NCBI GenBank assembly: GCA_013396995.1
Contig: VWZP01005658.1
Location: forward strand, 2,259,313 to 2,323,312
Direction: 5' to 3'
Source of the DNA: Dicaeum eximium
Lineage: Eukaryota > Chordata > Aves > Passeriformes > Dicaeidae
DNA: 64,000 bases
Made by a program: the position numbers and the translations under genes. Within the stretch, counting starts at the first letter, position 1. Each line of letters begins with the position of its first letter. This document shows, piece by piece, positions 34,746 to 44,728 of the stretch. The notes beneath the pieces are model-generated. The model was not told the origin of the DNA, searched no databases, and saw nothing but the letters and a program-made list of their open reading frames with translations.

Positions 34746-35960
34746 TCAGTCCTGCTTGCAGAGGTCTGCAACGTTGAGGAACTTCCTGACCACCACAGCA
34801 AGGCAGACGGCCAGGAGCAGCATATAACCCACGGTGCCCAGGTAGGTGGGGGCAGCCAGGGGTGCCTTGAGAAACTCAGCCAGCCCGTCCTCCACGTAGT
34901 GCACCTGGTCGTAGATGCTGAGGAAGGTGAAGATGTGGAAGAGCTGATGGCTATGCCCCACGATGTCGAAGAGCCCCGGCTGGATCCGCTCGGGGATTTT
35001 GCTGACATTGAAGAAGGCGGCCACCAGCAGCCAGAAGTAGCGGCGGTAGAAGTAGACGAAGAGAGTGGGGTTGCGTGCGCGGAGGTCGAAGAGGAGGCTC
35101 TCGAGCATGATGGGGCAGGCCATGCTGAGCGGCATGGCGAACACGAAGGTGCGCACGGCGAAGGGGTAGGCGCAGCACGCGGCGCGGCTGCGGCAGCAGG
35201 CGGCCGTGCAGCCCACGGCCAGCGCCAGCGCCACGGGCAGCACCAGCACGCGGTAGGCCGCGATGGGCAGGCTGCAGTCCAGCTGCCAGCCCAGCCGCTG
35301 CTGCACGTAGTGGCTCATGGCGCCGGCGTCCAGCAGGCTCAGCCCTGGCAGCAGGTAGTAGGAGTAGGCCACGGTGCTGGCGAAGCCGTAGTAGCTGATG
35401 GAGGCGTAGTCCAGGTAGAAGAAGGTGGCGCGGAGGCGCGGGGAGAGGCAGCTGAAGAGATGGGCCGTGCAGCTCATGGCGAAGGTGAGCAGCACCCCCG
35501 AGGCGTAGCACCAGAGGGGCAGCAGGGCCGGGTGGTGGAAGGGCACGTCCCCGGCGCCCCGCAGCAGCAGCAGCCGCCCGAAGCGGCTGAGGAAGAGCAG
35601 CAGTGGGATGAAGTGGGTCCAGAAGTTGAGGGTCTCGTTGGTGGGCTGCAGCACCGAGGCGAGGCACTCTTGTGCCGAACAGTGCAGCCGCCGGTAGCCC
35701 GAGAGGATGAAGCACTCCACGAAGTCCTCGGGCACCTCGTCCCACCTCAGCAGGGCGGCAGGGCGAGGCGGCGGCGGCGCCGCCTCCTTCTTGTCCCCGT
35801 CGCCCGCCGGCATGCTGCCGCTGCCCCGGCCGGCCCCGGGCCCGCCGCCTCGCCGCCGACCGGGCGAGGCAGAGCCGCTGCGCCCGCAGCCGCCGGCGGA
35901 GGATCCGCGGTAGCTCTGCGCCTCTCCGCCCCCGCCGCCGCCCCCGGCAGCATCACTCAT
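34746..35960 (-). CDS. PAQR9: PAQR9, progestin and adipoQ receptor family member 9
   Basis: Seven-pass membrane protein, also called membrane progesterone receptor epsilon; steroid binding is known for the family and inferred here. The single exon encodes 404 residues. After a low-complexity Gly/Pro/Arg-rich N-terminus (1-69), the protein matches the human one almost throughout, for example LRWDEVPEDFVECFILSGYR (71-90), PTNETLNFWTHFIPLLLF and KIPERIQPGLFDI. The PAQR metal-site residues are present: the S-x3-H motif at S163/H167, an Asp at 184 in DYASI, and H-x3-H at H338/H342 in GHSHQLFH. Human PAQR9 has 377 residues, as I recall. The first ATG is chosen because the frame is open from it with G at -3; Met50 in better A-at-minus-3 context is an alternative giving 355 residues. 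The coding region sits inside a CpG island. Confidence 0.96.
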   Translation of the reverse strand: MSDAAGGGGGGGEAQSYRGSSAGGCGRSGSASPGRRRGGGPGAGRGSGSMPAGDGDKKEAAPPPPRPAALLRWDEVPEDFVECFILSGYRRLHCSAQECLASVLQPTNETLNFWTHFIPLLLFLSRFGRLLLLRGAGDVPFHHPALLPLWCYASGVLLTFAMSCTAHLFSCLSPRLRATFFYLDYASISYYGFASTVAYSYYLLPGLSLLDAGAMSHYVQQRLGWQLDCSLPIAAYRVLVLPVALALAVGCTAACCRSRAACCAYPFAVRTFVFAMPLSMACPIMLESLLFDLRARNPTLFVYFYRRYFWLLVAAFFNVSKIPERIQPGLFDIVGHSHQLFHIFTFLSIYDQVHYVEDGLAEFLKAPLAAPTYLGTVGYMLLLAVCLAVVVRKFLNVADLCKQD

Positions 35961-36700
35961 TGCAGCAGGGGCAGTGGCAGTACCGCCGCAGCTCCTCCCG
36001 CCCCGCCGCCCGGCATCGCGGTAACTGGAAACCGGCGGCGCATCCAGCGCTCCCGAGGAGCGGGAAGAGACGCCCCCGCCGCCCCGGGTAGGGTTTCCCG
36101 GGGTGGGAGGCGCCGGACACCCGAGCCGCCGTTAATGATTGATGCGGCCGCAGCGGGGGGGCGAGTCCGTGAGAGCCCCCGCAGCGAGGCGTGAGGCCGG
36201 AGCGGACCCGCGGCACCCCTTCCCGGGCGCGGGGTCAGCTGGCACCGGCGCTGCTCGGTGCGGGGCCCTGCCCGCGGGCTCTCCTGGTGTAAAAAGCACA
36301 AAGGGGGCACCGGGGCGCCCGCCCAGCCCCGAGCGCGGCTGCGCCCGCGCGTGCGGCGGGAGCCGGGCAGGAGCCGCGGGAAAAGGGAGATGGCCCCGTG
36401 GGGCTGGGGGATCGCCGGCAGCGGGACAGACCGGGGAAGTACCCCCAGACAGGGGACGGGTGGCAGCTGGGTGGCGGTCTGTCGTGTGTGCTTCGGTAAG
36501 GCCGCTGAGACCTGATTTCTTTGGTGACATTATGTCATGCAGTGAATACAAACGTTATTTTAGGCTAAACGCTCCCGGCCAGGCTGCGCGGGGTGAGCGT
36601 CAGTGACACACACGGCACCCACCTTATCTGCGTGCTCCGAGCGGGGCGGCTGGGAGGGACACTCGGGAACGGCTGGCAGGAGCTGCTCCGTGTTGATCCT
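35961..36700. promoter_or_regulatory. PAQR9: PAQR9 promoter and 5' part of CpG island
   Basis: Dense CpG sequence directly upstream of the PAQR9 start codon. No TATA box is apparent at the expected distance. The dyad TGACAT-T-ATGTCA at 36525-36537 is a possible bZIP site. On the plus strand GTAAGG at about 36496 could be a donor for a divergent antisense transcript; human has an annotated PAQR9 antisense RNA, but nothing here proves one. Confidence 0.65.
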
Positions 36701-39700
36701 TAGACAAATCCTACACTTATTGTCGCGGTTATGCAAGCAGCACAGTTACATAATCAGAATATAAAAATACGGGGGAAAGCGCGGTACGGGTGTTACTGTC
36801 CCTTAAGGCATCTGAAGGAAATAGAAGGTAAATCACTAATGCAGGTGCAGGTAGGAGCCAGACTAAGGGATTACTCTCTGCTGCTGCAACGAGCTTCCTT
36901 TTTGTGTGTTTTCAGATGCTCTTAAACATCGGCTCTCAGTTGCCAAAAGCACTTTTTACATGGTCATATTCAGATACATGCATGGTCACATGGTATAAAC
37001 TGAGGTCAAGTGTAATTAGAACATTCTGTCCAAAGATTTTCATAAAAATCTTCTATTTGATAGTGAATCATGACAATGTGAAAAATCTTCTGAACAAGGA
37101 GGCAATCAGAAATAAGTTTTGTTAAGTTAGCAGAAAAAAGTCTTAAAAGTGTGTTGCTGAAAGTGATTTTCAAAAAGTAGGGCAGACTGGTGACACTGCT
37201 TATAACCTTTATAAAAATTACACAGGCGACCCGCTAAGAAAATAAACATAACTGAACAGTGCCGAGAAGCCAACATGAAGAGCAAAATATTAAACAAAAG
37301 ACATTTTTCAGATAGCAGGCCTAATGTGCTCCGATATCCATGTGTTTTAGAGGGGGTGCCGGCCAAAGTGCAGGGTGTCAGCAAGTGGACACTCCTCGGG
37401 GAGTGACAGACAGGGCTCTGCTTGCAGGGAGCCTCAGGAGTGAGCAGGGCCCTGCGCCGCGTGGGCTCTGCAGCCTGGGATTTAGGGAGAGGAAAGGCTA
37501 TTGGGGATTACTGGAAACTGCTCAGCCTCTGGTAGAGGTCAGGCTTCTCATGGTGCTGCTCTTCACTAGAGAGGCCACAGTGAAGAAGAGACAGGTCAGA
37601 TGCTGGACTGGGTGCTGCATCCCTGCAGATGCAGGTGGTGAGGAGGGGGCTGTTGGCTAAAGAATATCTGCCCCTGCCCTGCTCCCACCATAGCACACAC
37701 GTGGGCGCTCCCAGTAGGGCTGTGGTGATCCTGTCTCCCAGTCCCCTATGGCAGTGAGACTGCCATTTGTGGTGGTCAGTGCCACTGCATGCCCTACGGC
37801 AGAGGGCCAAAGTGACCATGATCTTCAGTCTTTCTCATCGAGGTTAGATAAGAAGGAGTGGTTGACTGAGAGCAATCAGGTTTTAGACCTGCACTAAAGA
37901 AGCACTTGGAAAGCCACCAGCAGCTGTTGCAACAGATGGTGTCTAAAGAACGACAGCATCCACTGCTGATTGGAACTGCTGGCCTTGCAGCGCAGCAGGG
38001 CTCGTTCGACATGTTCTGACTTTCCTGCAGCCTCCTGACACTCAGGGATGTGGGAGGCTTTCAGCCCTCGTGCCTCAGGCAGTTCTGGTGGACACTGGAC
38101 TGGCTGGGTGTTGGTGGAGGCACACACTAATGCTTTAGCAGCCACATTTATGAAACTCACTGAGAATGACCTAAGTCTTTTGCTTATTTCCAAGGCAGAC
38201 TCCCCACAGGGAGAATGATCTCTGAGGACAGCCTGGGCTTTCATAAAGACTACTACATACATATTACATTGAGTTGAGTATTCTCCTCCCAAGCCAGCTG
38301 TGGGATAGTGTGCAGGGAACCTTACAATTTGAAGCACTTACAACCTCAAAATAGCCTCTTATTCATATGTAGTCCATCAAGGTTAGTATTACATGACTAT
38401 TATGTGGTAAGCCAGGGAGAATCAGGACATCTGGAGGTCACAGAGAGGAGTCCACGTAATGTAGTGCATGAAGAGCCTCTGCATTTCTCTAACCAGAGTT
38501 TATATTTAGAAGGGCATGGTCAGCATATACAATGGTTTATCCTAGTATGTGTAGGATTTTCTGCAGGCTCTATCTCCAAATAACCTTTTGGAAGACTCTT
38601 AAAACACTGATGAAGGTACTGCCTAATGAGGTAAGTAATGGAAACTAATGTTAATCAGTGCTGGATGAAGACTCAAAGGAAAAGATGTGCTAAAGTACCA
38701 AATGTGAGTTTGTTTCTACATTATACTTTTGTTTATTCAATGTTGAAGTAATTTCTGAGGTGTTATTTTGTCTGAAATATCAAAAGCCCTAAAAAATATT
38801 CTAAATTACTTCAGCCCTACCCAGTGAAATGATGCCTTTTGGTTAGGAAATGAAAAAATAAAAGCTAAATGCATGTTTTGCACTCAAACATACTCAGCAC
38901 ACTAGGGAAGAGGTTGTACTTAGCCCTCCTACTATACATAGCTTTTTTGAATAAATGAAGAAACTAATTAAAAAAAAAAACTTAAAAAGAGAGAAAGTCC
39001 TAATGTGAATATGTAGTGGTGGTTTTTGGAAGATTTAAGATGCTTTTGAAGATAAACCTTTAGCCTCACCCAATTCAACTCACGCTGGCAAAAATCAGTC
39101 TTAGTAGCACTCGCTTGACTTAATACTCTACCATACAATTCCACCTGTATAATATCTTCTTTCTTTTTATATCTTCACTTCTAAGACAGATTTTGATGAT
39201 TTCTTTCTCAGTAAGAAGTTTTATCTGAGTAAAAACATTAGAATACCTTCTTTGTTTCCTCTGGATTTTTCTCCTGCACTGAAATCTTTTTAGTAATTGA
39301 CTGTTGTGACATCTTCCATGGAACCCCACTAAATAAGAGAGAGGGTAGAATTTGACTCTATTTAAAAAGAGTAGCTATTAAAGAAAGGGAAGCTGATGAG
39401 GCTATACTCATCTAACTTTGTTTGCTGTACCTCATGGTTGCAGTGTCTCTGGGAGAACATCTGAAGAGATATACAGACATACAAAAATGGTCCTTTTGTT
39501 CTGTGTTGGGTTTTTTTTATCCTTTTTTGAATGTGTATCAATCTCTTGCAAATAATAGCTTGATGGGTAACTCTTTCCTGCAGTGATTACAATACTTTGT
39601 AATAATTGAGTATACACTGTGCTTTGATCTAATACTGAAGTGATTAACTTGCCTTTAGAGATTCTACTCCACTATTTTTGTAAGACTGGATAAACAGGAA

Positions 39701-40955
39701 ATCTTGCGTCACTTTCTCCTTCTTGACTAACTAATTAGGGTCAATTATACTTTATAAAGCCCTTGATGGATAAAGAAAAGTGGGAGTGATACCTATATTT
39801 TAAAGCCTCACCTGCAGGAGAGAAAAGGTAGATGTTGTAAAAGAGAATAACAGTAACCAACATCATCATAGTTGCACAGCCATGTTCATTTTAATGTCTC
39901 AGTGATAAGGAGCTTCTAATTTTCTGCTCTTTTTACCTGGAACTTGAATATCTTCAGGTTTTTATCCTTTATGCTTTAAAAACCAGCAATGAAACCCATC
40001 TGAAAAAACACCAAACACAGTAAACTGAGTAAAATACTTCACATTTTAAGAAAATTTCTCTGAAAGTTTAGTTGTTGTCTTTTTAGAGTTCCTGGTTTTG
40101 AAAGATTTGAGGTAAAACATGCCTCTTTCTTGACAGCAGCAAATCTGAGCATAAGTATTGCTGTGAAATTAGTTTCACTGTGATGAAAAATAACGTATTG
40201 GATGGGTGGATATTTCATGTTTTCCATGGTCAAAATCCACCACTGTCCCAGATTCCAGGGGCTTGTGGTAAGGGCAGAGTACAACTTGTCCTTTGCAAGG
40301 GTTGCGGGACTGAACCCTCACTTACAAAGTGCATAACTAAGAAATTGTTTTGTTTGTATGTGCAGAGTGGGAGTGTGCAGAGCACAAATTGCTACTCTCT
40401 GTTAGGAACCTGACAGGAGGGACTCTCAGTATGGCAAAGGAATGACTGGCATTGCACTCATCTGGAACTTCCATGTTTCAAACAGCTGATAGATATGCAC
40501 ATCTGGATCCTAGCCACGTAGGCTAATTCTCTTTGACAAGAAGCTGCAGGAGAACTTTTGAAATGAAGCCTTCATTTGATACTTGCACTAATGCCTGCAA
40601 ACTACACTGCAAATGTCTGACCCTTCTCAGCCAGACAGCGCAAGTCAGATGTTGCCCCTGTGACTGGTTTGCGTAACGCGCCTCATTGCTTGAGGAATCC
40701 CAGGGGAGAAAGAACCCTGCTCAGGGTTCTCTGATTAGACGTGTCTCAGGAGAGAGCAGTGGGGTCCTGAAAGGGAAAGCAGCTGCTGAATAGCAGGAGT
40801 AGAGCAGGACTCATAGCTGAGGGAAGGTAAAGCACCAGCACTGAGAGATGGAGTAACGCAGAGATGGCTCTTGCGGGGGACAGAGAGCAGACAGAGCAGT
40901 GGCAGCAAGTCCAGACTTGCTGAGAGGTAAATTCCCTTCTCCCAGACAGCCCCTC
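36701..40955. other. Intergenic between PAQR9 and U2SURP, no gene seen
   Basis: No supported gene. Open frames such as 37340-37660 and 37894-38337 fall in a moderately GC-rich stretch but show no domain or splice context. Confidence 0.5.
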
Positions 40956-41190
40956 TGGCTCTTCGTTATTCCGGTGGTCGCCGCTAAAGCATCTCGATTG
41001 AGGCCAGGCTCTCGGTGCTCCGGCAGTGAGCGCTGCCCGCCGGTGCTGTCGCTCGGCGCTGCGCACCCGGAGCTCCCTGGCAACCCGCGAGTGCCCGGGG
41101 AGCTGCAGCCGCCTGTTCTCAGAATCCTCGTGTTCAGTCTCTGCGGCGGGAGGAGGTGGAGGGCGCAATGGGGGAAGAAGCTGGAAGGCT
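40956..41190. promoter_or_regulatory. Orphan CpG island
   Basis: GC- and CpG-rich segment of about 230 bases with frames open on both strands, none recognisable. It may be the promoter of a non-coding transcript in the PAQR9-U2SURP interval. Confidence 0.4.
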
Positions 41191-42802
41191 GCTGCCTAAG
41201 CACTGGGGAACACACACACAGCCGGTGGCTTTAGTGATCCGTGCGCCACTCTGTGAAACTACACAGGAAAGTGTGAAACTACAGAGTTACAAACCTGTAA
41301 CCCAGAGTATACCCAGCAGCTACACTTCCGTCCTACTCACAATCTGCCTGCCCCATGTCCTCAAACATGCTTCCTTTGCCACAGGGTAGGGAACTTCCAC
41401 AGCACCCTAAATCCTTCCTCTCCCATTCCCTCACACCCACATTTGCTAAAGAATTGCAGCAGTTCTGTGCCCTGGCTTGGAGTGAGACAGTGGAGAGCTT
41501 TCATCTGAAAGTTGGGGAAAAAGCAGCCAGAATGACAAGTGTAACACACTGCAGCATGTGGTTTACTTAATGTAGCTTAGTGTTAATTATTTATGATAAT
41601 TCATGATTTTCCCAAGTATATTGCCTAATGATACTTGTCATTGTGACAACAGTTAATAAACAATTCCCAGGTCTGCAGGCAACCCGACCTACTGCATTAT
41701 AATGAAAAATGCCTACGATTCACTTTTAAATATTGTTATTATTATGTGCCTACCCTTTCCAGCATTAATTCTCCATGGATTTCTGCATCTCACTGTTTCC
41801 TTCCCACTCTCCTTCCTGCCCTTGCTCTCCCATTAAGCCCAAAACAGGGACATGTGTTCTCATTCACTAACTGTACACGAGTGCTACTGTACTATTGCAA
41901 TGTGTTATAAATAGCACAGATTGAGGAGTACAGTTCATTCTGAAAAATTATCTTTAGAGATGACCTTTGAAACTCTACTATATCTTTCCTGTTTTTCACA
42001 GCATGCTCTGGACTGTGATGCTCTTAATTTGGTGCAGTTTATTAATTACAAAAGAGCGTAGAGGCTAAGCAGTAAACAGAGGATTTGAACAATGAGGTGG
42101 ATAATTAAAATGGATTAATGAGATGGATAAAATAAAGGGATTGAGGCCAAATGGAGCACAAATTTTCTAAACATTATTGGCCCCAAAACTCTTATCATTC
42201 AACGGCATGCTCCTCTTCCCAGCTGGATGTCTGTTTTTTATCCAGAAGTGTCAGTCATCTTTCATGCCAGGTTTGTTAATATGGTCCCAGGAGAGTTGAG
42301 CATCAGCTAGTGTCTTCTCCTTAGCCCTAAATGCCCTTTCTAGCCAGTTCAAGTTCCCCAGCTGGCTTGCTTTCAACTCATTGCTGCACCTGTTTACACT
42401 ACTGTGTTAAAAACCACCCCAAAAGCAGGCCACAGATGATACTGCTCCTGTGTCTCTGCAAAGCAGTGAAATGGTTCTCAAGTAAACTGGGAGAATGATG
42501 GGGGAAAAGAGGGGCTTGGCTTGGATTCTGAAGCAGTAAATCCTGCCTAATCCATCTGTAATGCTCCTTGACCAATGCCATCCCTTCATGTGCGAGGACT
42601 CCTCCATGGGAAAGTGTGTAGCTCAAAATATCATAAAAAGACTGGTGGAATTGTGCTTGTCAATGTGTGGGTTTTATTTCCCCCTCCTTCTTTCCAAGCC
42701 TGAGTGATTCCATCTCAAATTTATCCAGGAGAGCCGTGCAGGCTCCTCCAGGGTGGAGATGTGCCAGCCCTGGGAACAGCACGCGCTTATCGCTGGAGTA
42801 GC
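41191..42802. other. Intergenic, no gene seen
   Basis: AT-rich, no coding exon, RNA gene or mobile element recognised. Confidence 0.5.
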
Positions 42803-43429
42803 TTAGGTGTATTGGATACACATCGTGTCTGCAGCCTCGGAGGTGTATGGGATACACACGGTGTCTCTGCAGCCTCGGAGGTGTATGGGATACACATCGT
42901 GTGTGCAGCCTCGGAGGTGTATGGGATACACACGGTGTCTCTGCAGCCTCGGAGGTGTATGGGATACACATCGTGTGTGCAGCCTCGGAGGTGTATGGGA
43001 TACACACGGTGTCTCTGCAGCCTCGGAGGTGTATGGGATACACATCGTGTGTGCAGCCTCGGAGGTGTATGGGATACACACGGTGTCTCTGCAGCCTCGG
43101 AGGTGTATGGGATACACATCGTGTGTGCAGCCTCGGAGGTGTATGGGATACACACGGTGTCTCTGCAGCCTCGGAGGTGTATGGGATACACATCGTGTGT
43201 GCAGCCTCGGAGGTGTATGGGATACACATCGTGTCTCTGCAGCCTGGGAGGTGTATGGGATACACACGGTGTCTCTGCAGCCTCGGAGGTGTATGGGATA
43301 CACATCCTGTCTCTGCAGCCTCGGAGGTGTATGGGATACACACGCTGTCGCTGCAGCCTCGGAGGTGTATGGGATACACATCGTGTCCCTGCAGCCTGGG
43401 AGGTGTATGGGATACACACCGTGTCTCTC
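42803..43429. repeat. Dimeric 36/38-bp minisatellite with hairpin in each unit
   Basis: Sixteen full units start at 42832, 42870, 42906, 42944, 42980, 43018, 43054, 43092, 43128, 43166, 43202, 43240, 43278, 43316, 43354 and 43392, after a decayed partial unit at 42803. The first ten alternate strictly 38, 36, 38, 36, forming five apparently perfect 74-bp dimers; the last six are all 38 bp and carry scattered substitutions. Each unit begins CAGCCTCGGAG (or CAGCCTGGGAG) and contains the perfect inverted repeat GTGTAT-GGG-ATACAC. All six reading frames are open across most of the array because no unit contains a stop, which explains the long overlapping frames here; they are not genes. Confidence 0.97.
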
Positions 43430-44060
43430 CTGCCGCGCCGTTACCAGAACTTTCCGCGTTACGTTGCGGAGGGCGGCGGGCGGCTCCAGCAGCCGGAGAA
43501 ACGCGGGTTGCCGCGTGCCCTTTCTCCTTGCCTCGCCTTTGCCGCAGCAGCACGGCCTGGCCCGCTGCGGATTGAACTGCGGCGTAAAGCGGTTTGTACC
43601 TAAGGAATGATGGAGTTGGTTATTTTTTATTTTGCCATTTTTTGTGTAGCTTCGGGTGGAGTCACGTTACGTGGCACGGGCCGCCTCAGACGGGCGCGCG
43701 GCGCGGGCCGTGGCTGCCCCCTGGCGGCGGCTGCGCGCCCCGCCGCGCCGTGAGGAGCCGCACGGATCGGAAATGCCGGTAGCTCTTCCTTCTGCCCGCC
43801 CCGCTGCTCCTGCACATTGACCCGCGTCCTCCGCCTCTGAGGGAGACTTCCCTGCCCTTCTCCAGCCCGCCGTGAGCGCTCGCTGCCGCGCCGCTGTGCC
43901 GTCCCTGCCCCGCCAGCCTGCTCAGGGGGTGACACGCGGTGACAGCTGCCATGGCAGTGCTCGCAGCTGAGCCGTCACCCTGACACAGCTGCGGGCAGAG
44001 CAGGAGCGCTCACCAGACCATGTCCCTGCGCAGTTGGACGCACATCTGCAGCCGGTGAGG
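43430..44060. promoter_or_regulatory. GC-rich island between array and U2SURP promoter
   Basis: CpG-rich sequence adjoining the right end of the tandem array. Both strands have open frames (for example minus 43627-43935) that match nothing I recognise. It contains a strong CTCF-like motif and lies 0.5-1.2 kb upstream of U2SURP, so an insulator or alternative promoter role is plausible. Confidence 0.45.
43713..43727 (-). promoter_or_regulatory. CTCF-like site
   Basis: GCTGCCCCCTGGCGG is the reverse complement of CCGCCAGGGGGCAGC, an almost ideal CTCF core. It is in a CpG-rich context, so methylation could modulate it. Occupancy is inferred only. Confidence 0.6.
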
Positions 44061-44081
44061 TTTCCTGAGAGCTTTGCCCTC

Positions 44082-44263
44082 TATAAACTTCCAGCCCTCT
44101 GCAGTTGCCTCTGCCCTCTTCGACCTCTCATTTTGCCTTTTTTTTTTTTTTTTTTCTCCCTTCTTGAACCTTCATTCTCCGCTGCCCCGGGTGGTTGTTA
44201 GCGCAGGCCCCGCTCCCTCCTGCCGCTCACAGGGCAGTGGGTGCTGGCAGGTGGTGGAATAAA
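44082..44263 (+). other. TATA box to poly(A) signal unit, LTR-like
   Basis: TATAAA at 44082-44087 is followed 176 bases later by AATAAA at 44258-44263 with a T-rich stretch beyond. This arrangement is found in retroviral LTRs (U3/R) but also arises by chance. A T tract (44138-44155) lies between. No target-site duplication or TG...CA ends were established, and no viral gene is present. Confidence 0.2.
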
Positions 44264-44681
44264 GCTTTCATTCATTTCTCTGTATCTTCTTGTCTTTTCC
44301 TTAAGTATTATCTCAGCCCCTGCATATTCCACTCTGAAAATCCATGAAAGCACGGGGATTCAAGACTCATGATAAATGTGACGGCTGGTTATAATCCGCA
44401 ACTAAACAGCCTTCAATAAAGTTGCAATTGTAGTGTGATATCAAGCCCAGTAACAGAGGATTTGCCGTGTTAGCCTTTCACTACTCGGGGTTTTTTCTCA
44501 ATGGGCTGTAACATTTCAGGCTGTTCCAGCCGGTATCCGCTCGTTTCCCGTCGTTACGTGCGCAGGGCGAGCGCTGCCGCGCCATCGGCGGCTCGGCCAT
44601 CGGCTTCGCGCCCTCCGCTCGCGGGCTCGGTGGGATCGGCGCTCGCTTGGCCGCCGCCAGGGCTGGGCGAGGGGAGAGGCA

Positions 44682-44692
44682 AGATGGCGGAC
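44682..44692 (+). promoter_or_regulatory. U2SURP: YY1-like motif over the U2SURP start codon
   Basis: AAGATGGCGGA overlaps the initiator ATG and matches the AAGATGGCGGC motif bound by YY1 just downstream of many housekeeping start sites. The ATG context (A/G at -3, G at +4) is also favourable for initiation. Confidence 0.55.
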
Positions 44693-44728
44693 AAGGCGCC
44701 CGGCGGCTCGCAGAAACCCGCCGGGAAG
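44684..44728 (+). CDS. U2SURP: U2SURP exon 1 (coding part)
   Basis: Reads MADKAPGGSQKPAGK, 45 nt, phase 0 end, donor GTGAGG. The first residues MADK.PGGSQK agree with human U2SURP. Confidence 0.95.

Noticed and set aside
34899..36194. Plus-strand frame of 431 codons and minus-strand frame of 264 codons over PAQR9
   Set aside because: Shadow frames of the GC-rich PAQR9 coding region; the true frame is fixed by the match to the PAQR family.
42660..43610. Open frames of about 200-300 codons on both strands across the tandem array, six of them overlapping
   Set aside because: They exist because the 36/38-bp units contain no stop in any frame. There is no initiation context, splice structure or non-repetitive conserved part, so they are not called as genes.
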